Both the position numbers and the translations under genes were made by a program. The notes beneath the pieces were generated by a model. The model made no database searches. It saw only the letters and a program-made list of their open reading frames with translations, and was not told the origin of the DNA. DNA of 64,000 nt. Origin: Oceanospirillaceae bacterium (GTDB taxonomy: Bacteria > Pseudomonadota > Gammaproteobacteria > Pseudomonadales > Balneatricaceae). Below are positions 39,152 through 48,182 of this stretch, in pieces (position 1 is the first letter of the stretch; each line of letters starts with the position of its first letter). The DNA lies in the NCBI GenBank assembly GCA_013373085.1, contig JABXIM010000059.1:1-64000 (forward strand), written 5' to 3'.

Positions 39152-42100
39152 GTGTATCTGGGGCGGTTCAACAAACCATATTATGCGCCTATGAGTTCGA
39201 CTTTCTATCTTCCACGTAGACTCTCGAGTAATGACGAGATATACACTGAAGCAGTGCTGCTAGCCGCTTCTAATTACGTTGTTGTCTTGGCCGAACCCGG
39301 CGGTGGGAAAACTGAGCTCATGGGTAGTCTTGCCCAACAGTTGGGCACAACAGCCGTTACTGCGAGCCGATTTGGATACGTGGGAGCAAAAGCAAAAGAT
39401 ATTCCGTTGGTTATTGACGCATTCGATGAGTTAGCAAGAGTGGATGCCTCCGGCATTTATAAACTTCTCAGCCAAGCTGAAGCAGCCAACCCAACACACG
39501 TCTACTTGTCGAGTCGGTCCAGCGAGTGGGACAACGCAGCCACAAATGCATTCAAGGAATTTCTCGGCCACTCGCCTTTGGTGGTACGACTATGCGAGTT
39601 TAATGAGGCGGAGCAGCAGGCGATCTTTGAACATCATGTACAAGAAGAGAACTTCGAAGCATTCCAGACCGAAGTTGCTCGATTCGATTTAGAGATGCTA
39701 CTCCCAAATCCCCAGTTTCTGAAACTGTTTGCTGACGCCTATATCGAGAGCGAAAGACATTTCACTGACAAACGATCGATTTTTACACAAGCGGTCGAAC
39801 GTTTGGCGAAGGAAGCAAACACCAATGTAACGAGAAAAAATCCGACACTTTCGACCACTCAAAAAGTTGACCTATCATCGGAAGTTTTCGCCAAGCTCTT
39901 GTTGTCTGGTGCAGAAGGCGTTGGCACGAGCGAAGCCACTGAAGAGCGGATGTATCCTTTGCTGGCGTCACTATTTAAAGACAACACAGCGGCTGACGGA
40001 ATCCTAGCAACCCGACTTTTCAAACCTGGCGACAGCGCGGATCAACATCGTCCGGTTCACAAGATCGTCGCTGAATACTGCGCAGCGGGCTATCTCACTA
40101 AGCGGATTAAACACCCAGCAGATCCTCTTACACTTCCCAAATGCCTACCTATCATCGCCCCAAACTCCACAGTGCGAGATGAACTCCGGGGGTTGCTTGG
40201 CTGGATGGCTGCACTCGGCAACAAACCTATCGAAGAAGCTGCAATTGAACTTGACCCATACGCGGTACTTGCGAACGGCGACCCTTCCCAGCTTGAACAT
40301 TCGTCAAAGCGCCTACTTGTAAAGCGGCTGAAAGAAATTGAAGCCAAAGACCCCTACTTTCGAAGGGGGGATTTCTGGCGTAGGTTCAGTGTTGCTGGCT
40401 TCTTCACCCAAGAGGTTGTGGAGGATATAAAACCTCTTCTCGCTACCGGAAGTGATGGGCACTTACGCGATCTGATTCTTGAACTTTTGGCGGGGTCGCC
40501 AGCAATTGAGCAGTTAAGAGATGAGTTGCGCCAGCTCGCTTTAACGCCGGACGAAAGCGAGAACACTCGAGTGTTGGCGAGTTCGTGTTTGCTCGACATA
40601 GCGGGTCATGACCATCGCGCTGATTTGGCAGTTCTCTTTTCTGAAGCAAGTCATACTTCGCTTAAAGTAGCAGCCAAGATCATCGAAACGCTAGGCCCGG
40701 CAACATTTCAGAGGACATATCTTGCAGGGTTCTTTCAGGTTTGCGCAAAGCTCTACCCCGGCCAAAAAGAACGCCGTGAGCGCACAATAGGTGCGCGTTA
40801 CTTCGTGAAGCGTTTCATTGCCGGGCTAGACTTGGTCACTATCGAGTGTCTTTTGGATGAATTGACCAAAGACCTAGCCTGCAAATGCGGCAAGAAGCCT
40901 TACGAGTGTGATTGCCGAAAAGGTATGAGCAAGATTATAGGCTCAATGCTGGACCGTTACTTTGAATTGGCAACGCCACCTTTTGATCCTATACGAATAT
41001 GGCAGTGGGTTGGAAACCTGAACTTCCATTGGAGTAAAGGTGCAGACCAAAGCAAGGCGGTTCAAGTGCTTCAAGAAGACGGCGGCCTACGCCAAGGCAT
41101 TATCGCTCATGTTTTCGGTAAACTGACTGACCGTGACCAGATTTTCGAGACCAAGATACACAAGTTCGAATGGCACTCGCACTCTGGCGTTCATTTTCAT
41201 ATTGATGACTACAAATTCATAGTCGATCTTGCATTTGAGACCGACAACCAGGACTTGTGGGCGAGTTTCATAACCAGACATCAATACCATCCAAATAAGG
41301 GAGACCGAAACGCAGACAGCTTGCGGCGGCATATGCGCGAGCAAGCGTCGGAGAAACCCTCGTTCATGCGAGAGTGGGTTAAGTCCAACAGGGTTTCAGC
41401 TCAATTTGAACGTGAAAACCGAATGCCAAGTTTCAGGCATACCCGTAGAATGAAGCGCCATCGCAGGCAAGAAGACGACATCCGCGCAGCGAACATCAAG
41501 TATGTTCGGGATAACCGGGAACTTGTAGAAGGCGGACGTCATTGGGGGTGCTTGGTTCGCTTCGCAGAACTAGTGCTCGAGAACCCAGGCAAAATCGAGC
41601 ACGAGTTTGGTGAAGAGACACTTGTCCGAAATGCCCTCAGAAATTGCCTCGACTTTATTGACGATTATGTTCCCGATCTAGAACGGCTTGCCGAACTCCA
41701 ATGTGCTTCACAGGGCCTACACTCCGAAACGATCCTCTATGCTGCTTGCTTGGAGATCCTGCGTGTAGAAGGAAACCTAGAAAGCGTTGATCTTCGCCTT
41801 CTAAGAGCACTGCGAACCAATATCCACATGGGCTACAGCGCAGTCTCCGAAGAAGACCGCGATATATTGAAGGCTGAAGTTGACCGTCTGATATTTCCTG
41901 ATACAGCTAGCGCCGAGAATTTTCTCCGGCAGTATGTTGAGCCACAACTGGCGCAGTCGAGGTGTATTCATCCTGAGGTTTGGTTACTGCGCGGCGAAGA
42001 TGTCTTCAGCCATTCGCGCGCCGCTCTATCAATTGAATGGCTTAGGCGTTTTCGTGGGTTGGCTCTTGGTCCACTAGATACGCTTTTTGAGACCGCTGCT

Positions 42101-43216
42101 CAGTATGGCAATCCTGACGATTTGAAGGAGATTATTGCTGCGAGTTGCGCAGAGTTTATATCCTGCTGCCCCAACCCCACTGGTAGTGAGTACATCGAAC
42201 AAAAGCGTACATTCTGGTTCGTGCGCGCGTGGTACTTTCTGACCGAAGCACCTAAAGCATGCTGGGAGTGGCTAAAAACCGATAAAGATACAGTGTTTCT
42301 ACTTCATGAGCGGTCTGGGCGAATGAACAGAAGCGATCATCCCTATTGGCCTAAGCTTACATCACGCAAGGTAGAAGCTATTTTGGACTCCTTCATTGAC
42401 CAGTGGCCCAAGGTAAACCTGCCGAGCCACGGAGGGACAGGAAGCCCCAAAGAAGAGAACGCCTACCGTTTTTTGACCGAAGTGATCTGGTCAATCAACT
42501 CAGATGATCCCGATGCTGCTATTCCTGTTCTCAACCGACTTCTTGCCAATCTGCGTTTCGCAGACCTGCACAAGGACTTGAAGAGCATACTTGCCGGTCA
42601 AAGCAAGAAGAAAGCATTGAGGGATTTCGAGCCGCCGACACCGCAGGAAATTGTAGAGAGACTTGACCACGATGCAGTGGTTACTGTGGAAGGTTTGCGT
42701 CAACTCGTGATTCAAGAGCTCCAAGTCTTTCAGAAAGCCATAGATGGTGGAGAGTTCAACTCCGCAGATCGCTTCTATGAGAAAGGTGAACGGCTAGGGG
42801 AGGTACGGTCTACTGAGATTATTGCTGAGCGCCTCAATCTAAGGCTTGAGCCGCTAGGCATCTCAGTTACGCCAGAGCATCAGCTAAAGGGCGCAAAGCG
42901 GAGTGATTTCACAGCGACCAAGATGATTGGCGGCAAAAGAAGACTACTTGTTACAGAGGTCAAAGGGCAGTGGCATGATGAACTATACACAGCCGCTTCC
43001 GCTCAACTGCATGAGCGCTACTCTATCCACCCAGATGCAGAGCAACAGGGCATTTTCCTGGCAATCTGGTTTGGCGGAGATGAAAGGGTTGCTGGGCTAA
43101 AAAGACACAGTATCGGAAGCGCTCCGGAACTAAAAAGCAGCATTGAAGCAACGCTACCGCCAGAACTCACAGGGCTAATTGATGTGTTCGTTTTGGATGT
43201 GTCCAAGCCCCAATAG
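39152..43216 (+). CDS. STAND-like P-loop NTPase with C-terminal PD-(D/E)xK nuclease
   Basis: The protein has 1354 residues (or 1341 if it starts at ATG 39191; neither start has a good ribosome site). Walker A is EPGGGKTE near residue 48, Walker B LVIDAFDELA near 86, then VYLSSRSSEWD, as in NACHT/STAND ATPases. A long alpha-helical repeat region follows, including a Cys cluster CKCGKKPYECDC near 577. The C-terminus is a restriction-like nuclease: RSDFTA, then LLVTEVKGQWHDELYTAA (Glu-x-Lys near 1268). Single-gene STAND nucleases act as phage sensors that trigger abortive infection; here the effector is at the C-terminus, opposite to Avs proteins. Confidence 0.75.
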   Translation: MYLGRFNKPYYAPMSSTFYLPRRLSSNDEIYTEAVLLAASNYVVVLAEPGGGKTELMGSLAQQLGTTAVTASRFGYVGAKAKDIPLVIDAFDELARVDASGIYKLLSQAEAANPTHVYLSSRSSEWDNAATNAFKEFLGHSPLVVRLCEFNEAEQQAIFEHHVQEENFEAFQTEVARFDLEMLLPNPQFLKLFADAYIESERHFTDKRSIFTQAVERLAKEANTNVTRKNPTLSTTQKVDLSSEVFAKLLLSGAEGVGTSEATEERMYPLLASLFKDNTAADGILATRLFKPGDSADQHRPVHKIVAEYCAAGYLTKRIKHPADPLTLPKCLPIIAPNSTVRDELRGLLGWMAALGNKPIEEAAIELDPYAVLANGDPSQLEHSSKRLLVKRLKEIEAKDPYFRRGDFWRRFSVAGFFTQEVVEDIKPLLATGSDGHLRDLILELLAGSPAIEQLRDELRQLALTPDESENTRVLASSCLLDIAGHDHRADLAVLFSEASHTSLKVAAKIIETLGPATFQRTYLAGFFQVCAKLYPGQKERRERTIGARYFVKRFIAGLDLVTIECLLDELTKDLACKCGKKPYECDCRKGMSKIIGSMLDRYFELATPPFDPIRIWQWVGNLNFHWSKGADQSKAVQVLQEDGGLRQGIIAHVFGKLTDRDQIFETKIHKFEWHSHSGVHFHIDDYKFIVDLAFETDNQDLWASFITRHQYHPNKGDRNADSLRRHMREQASEKPSFMREWVKSNRVSAQFERENRMPSFRHTRRMKRHRRQEDDIRAANIKYVRDNRELVEGGRHWGCLVRFAELVLENPGKIEHEFGEETLVRNALRNCLDFIDDYVPDLERLAELQCASQGLHSETILYAACLEILRVEGNLESVDLRLLRALRTNIHMGYSAVSEEDRDILKAEVDRLIFPDTASAENFLRQYVEPQLAQSRCIHPEVWLLRGEDVFSHSRAALSIEWLRRFRGLALGPLDTLFETAAQYGNPDDLKEIIAASCAEFISCCPNPTGSEYIEQKRTFWFVRAWYFLTEAPKACWEWLKTDKDTVFLLHERSGRMNRSDHPYWPKLTSRKVEAILDSFIDQWPKVNLPSHGGTGSPKEENAYRFLTEVIWSINSDDPDAAIPVLNRLLANLRFADLHKDLKSILAGQSKKKALRDFEPPTPQEIVERLDHDAVVTVEGLRQLVIQELQVFQKAIDGGEFNSADRFYEKGERLGEVRSTEIIAERLNLRLEPLGISVTPEHQLKGAKRSDFTATKMIGGKRRLLVTEVKGQWHDELYTAASAQLHERYSIHPDAEQQGIFLAIWFGGDERVAGLKRHSIGSAPELKSSIEATLPPELTGLIDVFVLDVSKPQ

Positions 43217-43240
43217 CACGCTTTTTCATGAGTGATATAG

Positions 43241-43315
43241 TTACCCAGCGAGCACCTTCGCCAGCGCAGCTTGGATCACAGACAACTGTTTGCCACCGAA
43301 TTGGGCTTGAGCCAT
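43241..43315 (-). other. Tiny open frame next to the right inverted repeat
   Basis: The minus strand reads MAQAQFGGKQLSVIQAALA then KVLAG and a stop (24 residues), beginning just inside the repeat at 43321. It could be the end of a lost gene of the repeat-bearing element. It is weak evidence for a coding sequence. Confidence 0.2.
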
Positions 43316-43320
43316 GGAGG

Positions 43321-43386
43321 GGAATTCCGGGAACAGTATACCTAATTCTCAACTCATCAATGTCCGCTCTGTGCCGAATGCAACAC
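43321..43386 (+). repeat. Right member of inverted repeats flanking the STAND gene
   Basis: This is the partner of 38885-38950 in opposite orientation. A shorter match of the same family, ctcaatgtccggtttgtgcc, lies at 47221-47240. The rest of 43387-43820 shows no convincing gene. Confidence 0.6.
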
Positions 43387-43449
43387 GGCCTAGCTGACTG
43401 ATTATACTGACAGTAATGACGCAATGAGGCATCAATTTAAGTAATATCA

Positions 43450-43476
43450 GAAATTACGGAAATTACGAAAATTACG
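43450..43476 (+). repeat. Three tandem 9-bp repeats
   Basis: gaaattacg occurs twice in direct succession and is followed by aaaattacg. They are iteron-like in form, but only three units occur, with no replication gene nearby. Confidence 0.55.
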
Positions 43477-43820
43477 GCAAGGCAAGTTTCCGCGAAATCA
43501 GGTTCAGGTGGCTGGTAGCGACCGAAAGCGGTCAACGGTTCTACCATCCTTATCTGCAATCATTGAATTGAGAACTGGAAATCGCTTCATGTTTGTACAA
43601 GACTCAAGAGAGTGGGTGGTGAAATGCAGCAATTTTTGGGCATGCCTTTTGGTTCGACTGATGGAGAAAAGGTATACCTTATCGGAGGGTGAAATGCACG
43701 AAGGCCGGCTTTTTGCACATATACATCAAATGATTAAGATTACCACCGATAGTTCGAAGAATATTAAAAACGCATGCCTTCTAATAAGTATTATGAGCGC
43801 GGAGAACTAATTAACAGCTT

Positions 43821-44225
43821 GTTAGGCCTGGAATTTCGCGTAAAACAAGGAGGTGAAATCGTTCAAATTACAATATTTGTATATTTTAGAAGATATATTT
43901 TAATTTATATAACTTAAGGGTACTAACATGACAGAAAAAGAATTTGATAAAGTAATTATTGGTGCAATAAATGCTGCTCAAGAAATTTTACACAAATCAG
44001 GAATAACCGACAAAGTAGTACATCAGATAGGTTTAGCAAAAGTAAAGGACATTAATGCCGGTATAACAAGCGCCGATCTAGTTGTAGAAGAGTTCCATAA
44101 ATGCAAATGCTGGGACTGTGTTAACACCAATGGTGGCGGGTGCATTTGTTGTGGCCCTGCTTGTGATTGCTAAGCCTAACAAATAAAGGCACGGGAAGCA
44201 GCAAAACTGCGCCGTGCCTTAAGCG
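43821..44225 (+). mobile_element. Integron-type gene cassette (405 bp) with one gene and attC
   Basis: The upstream junction is G-TTAGGC (43820-43826). The downstream attC has R'' GCCTAAC (44174-44180) and R' GTTATGC (44225-44231). When excised at the G/TT points, the last G joins TTAGGC to give GTTAGGC, the exact complement of R''. This is the signature of a real cassette. No integron integrase gene is present in the window, so it is a cassette outside a complete integron. Confidence 0.75.
43928..44173 (+). CDS. Cassette-encoded small protein with Cys-rich C-terminus
   Basis: The 81-residue protein has a helical, leader-like first part (EFDKVIIGAINAAQEILHKS) and eight Cys in the last 23 residues (positions 59, 61, 64, 72, 74, 75, 79, 81) around a GGG turn. 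An AAGGG site precedes the ATG. The Cys tail could bind metal, form disulfides or be a modified peptide core. It is encoded in an integron cassette, and its stop codon directly abuts attC. No family is recognised. Confidence 0.7.
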   Translation: MTEKEFDKVIIGAINAAQEILHKSGITDKVVHQIGLAKVKDINAGITSADLVVEEFHKCKCWDCVNTNGGGCICCGPACDC

Positions 44226-44231
44226 TTATGC
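44174..44231 (+). other. attC recombination site
   Basis: The 58-bp site runs from GCCTAAC to GTTATGC and folds through aaggcacgg/ccgtgcctt with an inner gcag/ctgc stem, giving the bulged hairpin that integron integrases recognise. It also explains why this strong hairpin lacks a T-tract and is not a terminator. Confidence 0.78.
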
Positions 44232-44291
44232 GTAAAAGTCTGTGGTGCATATTCTTCTGGAAAGTTGACCGTCAATGATGAGGATTAAAAT

Positions 44292-44666
44292 ATGAGTGAT
44301 AGGGAATTGGAAGAGATAAAAAAAGACACCATGAAAATTCTTGAGACGACGAATCCTGATGATGTTGCATACATCACGCAAGAATTATTAGACATGGAAT
44401 ACGATGACGAGTCCGATTTCTCTGAGGAAAAAGAAGGCGAAAAATCTGTAACTGTCATTTATGGGCATAACATGGCATACCGTACGATAAATGGTACGCA
44501 GTACTACACCTACAATCGAGGCAACAATCCACCAACATGCGCTAACGCATGTGGCGAAACTGGAAAAAGAGTACCTTGGAATGCGTGGGACCATCATTCG
44601 TTAACTGATCGCTGTTCTCATGGAAATACTCTACACAGTCTGATTACGAAATTTGTAAAAAGATAA
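44292..44666 (+). CDS. Hypothetical small acidic protein, 124 aa
   Basis: The protein starts 66 bases after the attC crossover, so it is in the position of the next cassette gene. The N-terminal 55 residues are acidic and helical (ELEEIKKDTMKILETTNPDD). The second half is polar, with three Cys and a WNAWDHH segment. A GAGG site precedes ATG 44292. No known family is recognised. A matching second attC was not found; only a strong hairpin with a GTCTAAC-like start follows. Confidence 0.6.
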   Translation: MSDRELEEIKKDTMKILETTNPDDVAYITQELLDMEYDDESDFSEEKEGEKSVTVIYGHNMAYRTINGTQYYTYNRGNNPPTCANACGETGKRVPWNAWDHHSLTDRCSHGNTLHSLITKFVKR

Positions 44667-44684
44667 CTTTATGCACTATGTCTA

Positions 44685-44708
44685 ACAGCAGGCACCTGTG
44701 CCTGCTGT
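44685..44708 (+). terminator. Hairpin after the 124-aa gene (terminator or degenerate attC)
   Basis: Perfect arms acagcaggca and tgcctgctgt surround a 4-base loop, preceded by tctaac. The R' half of an attC (GTTRRRY) is missing downstream, and only a short A/T stretch follows. Confidence 0.5.
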
Positions 44709-44747
44709 CAATAAAATCTAGGTCGTCACAACTATCAAGAGACACAT

Positions 44748-44870
44748 ATGCTAAATCGATCAATGTTGATTATATCTGCGATGTCGACACCGACATTGGC
44801 GTCAGCAGAATATTGGCAAACGCTAGAAGACACAGCAACAACAGCTTTTAAGTTGACATCTAAATGTTAG
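44748..44870 (+). CDS. Possible secreted mini-protein (40 aa)
   Basis: ATG 44748 opens a 40-residue frame: a short positively charged start (MLNRS), a hydrophobic core (MLIISAMSTPTLASA) with an Ala-Ser-Ala cleavage box, and a mature part of about 20 residues ending in Cys. No consensus ribosome site is seen (only gagac), so this is tentative. Confidence 0.35.
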   Translation: MLNRSMLIISAMSTPTLASAEYWQTLEDTATTAFKLTSKC

Positions 44871-44970
44871 TAAATAATAAAGTGTAGGTATAGATTCGGA
44901 GTTGAATTCACGCCCCCATATGCGAGTTATATGAAAAGCTTCATAAATTTTTACGAGGAGTTTGCACGCC

Positions 44971-45711
44971 ATGAGTAAGCCCTTAACACCCGAACTCGCT
45001 AATATTTACGCGTTAAAAGCTATGATGTGTTCCCGCACGTATATTCGTGATCCAGAGAGAACTGAGTTTCCGATTGAGCATCTAGGGTGGCGTAAGGTAG
45101 ATCTTAAAGGTAATTCCGTTCCGAAAGACGAGAACTCCTATGCTCCGCACAGTATGGCCGGAAAAGTCCTTTCAAACCTACAGTTTGATATATGGGAAAA
45201 GGAAGGGGCACAAGATACTATATTTGCATTTAAAGGCACTGATGAAAAAATTGACTGGCTCGTAAGTAACGCAGCACTCGGAATTTCTATTCCATATAAG
45301 AGTGCTAAGAAGAAAGTTCACAATTATAGGAAGCGTTTCCCAAGTCGACATGTTTCGATTACCGGACATTCATTAGGTGGTGGTCTAGCACTTTCAGTTT
45401 CTGTTTGGTTAGGGCTGGATTCACTGGTGTTCAATAGTTCACCACGAATTTTCGATGGCTGGAGAAACGCAAATGAGCCAGCGGAAAGGATTGCTGTGTT
45501 TCAAAGGGGCGACGTACTAAGTATATTGCGCAATAGGTGGCCAAAATTTCTAGAAAAGGTGCCTAGAGAAAATATCGTGCAATCTAGCTTCGATTATAAT
45601 GGAGAGAACAGCCATAGAATGGATCTCATGGCTGAAGGAATAGTTCGCCAAGCAAACAGCCCTGTCTACGTCTCTATGGCGCAGTCGATTCCGACGAAAG
45701 TATTGACATAG
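44971..45711 (+). CDS. Lipase class 3-like alpha/beta hydrolase
   Basis: The 246-residue protein starts at ATG 44971, nine bases after GAGG. The nucleophile elbow GHSLGGG (Ser about 134) lies after HVSIT, followed by NSSPRIFDGW and FQRGDVLSIL, which supplies a plausible catalytic Asp; SHRMD near the end may give the His. Class 3 lipases of this size are used as toxic or lipid-attacking effectors and as ordinary enzymes. No signal peptide is seen, so it is probably cytoplasmic. The AT-rich composition matches the adjacent small genes. Confidence 0.75.
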   Translation: MSKPLTPELANIYALKAMMCSRTYIRDPERTEFPIEHLGWRKVDLKGNSVPKDENSYAPHSMAGKVLSNLQFDIWEKEGAQDTIFAFKGTDEKIDWLVSNAALGISIPYKSAKKKVHNYRKRFPSRHVSITGHSLGGGLALSVSVWLGLDSLVFNSSPRIFDGWRNANEPAERIAVFQRGDVLSILRNRWPKFLEKVPRENIVQSSFDYNGENSHRMDLMAEGIVRQANSPVYVSMAQSIPTKVLT

Positions 45712-45830
45712 GTAACTATTGATTTAGGGCTATTCTCTACATGGCTGTATGATAAAGTGAAAACTAGTAATTTTGAGAAGGTAGTCATACAAAGGCGAGA
45801 GATTACTGAGATGTACTAATTCAGACTCGA

Positions 45831-46045
45831 TCTGACAGTTACCGACTTTTCAGGCAGTGACTGTCAGTTCAAAATCAGTTCAGCCTCTTCTCCAGCCATA
45901 CTGATTTTCCGTCCAGCAGGGTTTCCATTGGTGTACGGCCACAGCACATCTTCCCCTGGTGGGTACGTTCAGTGTTGTAGTACTCGATCCATTCGTCCTG
46001 ATCGGCCTGGAGCGCTTCGATGCTGTCGTACAGCTTGTGCCGGAA
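45831..46045 (-). pseudogene. IS481-family transposase C-terminal fragment with element end
   Basis: The minus strand encodes KLYDSIEALQADQDEWIEYY then NTERTHQGKMCCGRTPMETL, the conserved tail of IS481-family transposases, ending at 45875. The adjacent tctgacagttacc sequence is the family terminus. The DDE core is lost. Confidence 0.75.
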
Positions 46046-46154
46046 GCGGGTCTGCCTACCGGTTTGGTGAAACCCATGCATCGCACTGATTGGTATCCGT
46101 AACAGTGGCAGACAAGCGTATACCTCCATCCTTGTTGTTTCGATAACGCCCTTG

Positions 46155-46412
46155 CTGAACTGCCCCGGCTTTACCGGAGACTCCAAACCTTGAGAGGATG
46201 GAGTCATGAACTCGACCAAGAAGTATTCCCCGGAAGTCCGCGAGCGTGCTGTTCGCTTAGTATTTGAACAACAAGGCGAATACCCATCTCGATGGGCCGC
46301 GATCTGCTCGATCGCCAGCAAGATTGGCTGTACGCCCGAGACCTTGAGAGCTTGGTGCAAACGTGTCGCCAGATTGCATACCGACCCAAAGCTGACATTC
46401 AATTGCCAATAA
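46155..46412 (+). pseudogene. IS3-family left end with truncated orfA
   Basis: A terminus tgaactgccccggctttacc is followed by orfA from ATG 46206 ([20 protein letters not shown]), the helix-turn-helix start of IS3 OrfA. The frame ends at 46412 after 68 residues and no orfB follows. Confidence 0.75.
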
Positions 46413-46575
46413 GCAAAGTGGGTAGAAATGTTACTCTGCCCCCAAATTCCATGGATTTTTCAATAAAATGACGACACAAGCGGCGATACGAAGTCATAGG
46501 TGCTGGTCTTGTCGCTCCCCACGGAACGTCAGTTAGGGCAGGTAATTGACCCTGCATTACCTGCATACACGTCAG

Positions 46576-47178
46576 CTATGGCGATAAGCGGTGAGAGCTG
46601 TGACGATGTCGTTGGTGCCGACAATGTGACATGGTGCTCATCTTGGCCTTCGCTTTATCAGGCCACGCCACCGTTGGCGCGCAGCACCTGTCCATTGACC
46701 CATGCCCCGTCTTGCCGGCGAGGAAGGCCACGACGCCGGCGATGTCGTCCGGTTCGCCCAAACGCTCCAGCGGCGGCATCTTGGCGAAGGTCTGGATCTG
46801 CTCTTCGGTTTTGTTGTCCAGGAACAGGGCGGTGGCTACGGGGCCGGGCGCCACTGCATTCACGGTGATACGGCGACCGCGCAGCTCCTTGGCGAAGACG
46901 CGGGTAAACGCCTCAACGGCGGCCTTGGTGCCATTGTAGATGGCATAGCCGGGTAGATTCAGTGCCAGTGTTGTGCTCGACAAGTTGATGATGCGGCCGC
47001 CGTCGTTCAGGCGTGTCGCGGCTTCGCGCAGGGTATTGAATACGCCCTGGGTATTGATCGCGAAGTGCCGGGCGTATAGCTCGTCACTGGTCTGCGCCAG
47101 GGGAGCTGTCTTGAGGATACCGGCGTTGTTCACCAGCACGTCGATCCTGCCGAGCGTCTCTTCGACGGCAATACGGGA
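46576..47178 (-). pseudogene. SDR oxidoreductase, 5'-truncated and frameshifted
   Basis: From about 47178 the minus strand encodes IAVEETLGRIDVLVNNAGIL through YAIYNGTKAAVEAF (catalytic Tyr and Lys) of a classical SDR. The N-terminal cofactor motif is missing: homology stops where a ggggtcaggtcttgcc word starts. Near 46710 one G is lost, because WVNGQVLRANGGVA and a stop at 46658 follow in the next frame. The gene was cut by repeat-element activity. Confidence 0.75.
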
Positions 47179-47245
47179 GTGGGGTCAGGTCTTGCCTTTT
47201 GCCTATCCTGCTTGCTCTACCTCAATGTCCGGTTTGTGCCGTAAG
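47179..47245 (+). repeat. REP-element-like sequence at the SDR breakpoint
   Basis: The stretch contains tggggtcaggtcttgcc and ctcaatgtccggtttgtgcc, the latter shared with both inverted repeats around the STAND gene. These words recur beside small transposase genes in gammaproteobacteria (from memory). The rest of 47246-47524 holds no gene. Confidence 0.5.
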
Positions 47246-47524
47246 AGGCGGCAAGCAGGCAGCCGTAGGGTAGGGAGGTCCGATTCCAATACCATCAAAT
47301 AATACCTGCGGCTCCAGCAATCCTGCGATGGTCAGCCTGGAGGTCGCTACTACTGCGAGGGAAACAGTTGCTGCAGGGAGACGCCAGCAACCCTACACGG
47401 CACCGATGACAACCGTGACATGACGCCTTGCTTGGCCGACGTCTCCGATGCTTCTCTCGATTGGTTGCTCAGTCCTTTCACTGCCGAGCCGGCTGACTAG
47501 TCCGCCCACCGGCTTTTGGTATCT

Positions 47525-47929
47525 CTATCGCGCTTCCTTGACGAAGCGAATGGTATATCGGTCTCCGTCGATCGACATCACTTTCCCAATCAAGTCATCG
47601 CGAGGGCTAAAGCGCTTCTTGACGCGGCTGGCATCTTCACCGCTTTGAACCCGCTGCGTCTCCTCGGTCGACACGATGATCAAGCGAACAGGTAGGCTCT
47701 CCTGGTGGGCTCTCGTGACATTGGTCATGAATTCATTGTTGCCAGGCCCAGACCAGCGGTCGAACGAGTCCGAGAACACCATGGCATCTTTGATGGCCGG
47801 ATCTCGGTGATGGGCCCAGAGGCTCACCACCAACTCATTGTTGTTGTTGATCGATGAGACGGACCACTGCACATTTTTCAGGGTGGCGCCGAACTTGGCG
47901 AAGGCTCCGGAGAAGGTTTGGCGGGACAT
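47525..47929 (-). CDS. Hypothetical protein, 134 aa
   Basis: The soluble protein (MSRQTFSGAFAKFGATLKNV onward) has no recognised motif. The ATG at 47929 has AAGGAAG seven bases upstream; two in-frame codons at 47932 and 47935 are close alternatives. The C-terminus (KVMSIDGDRYTIRFVKEAR) resembles a small beta-barrel strand pair. It is isolated among remnants. Nothing else is visible between 47930 and 48182. Confidence 0.55.
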   Translation of the reverse strand: MSRQTFSGAFAKFGATLKNVQWSVSSINNNNELVVSLWAHHRDPAIKDAMVFSDSFDRWSGPGNNEFMTNVTRAHQESLPVRLIIVSTEETQRVQSGEDASRVKKRFSPRDDLIGKVMSIDGDRYTIRFVKEAR

Positions 47930-48182
47930 CATCACTTCCTTTTGTCGTCCAGTTTCTTGAGTCTAGATCGAGTCCATAGCTGGCCGCTTTCTATACGGTC
48001 AATTCGGGGTCTTAAAGGACCGGCCTTCGTAAATATAGCTATCAGTAGTTCCGAGAACACCAGGATCAGTCTGATGCAGACTGCTGAGCAGCAAGCAGAT
48101 CGCCCACGATTTCGCTCGGGTTGTTTTCGACATACCAATACAGCCTGAAAAATATAGTTATAACAATAGGTTGAATGATGTT

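Noticed and set aside
43508-43810. 100-residue frame before the integron cassette
   Set aside because: No family, no ribosome site, and low protein-like quality; it could be an older cassette gene but there is no attC after it with a matching R''.
44186-44220. Hairpin read as a terminator
   Set aside because: It has no T-tract and fits better as the folded part of the attC site.
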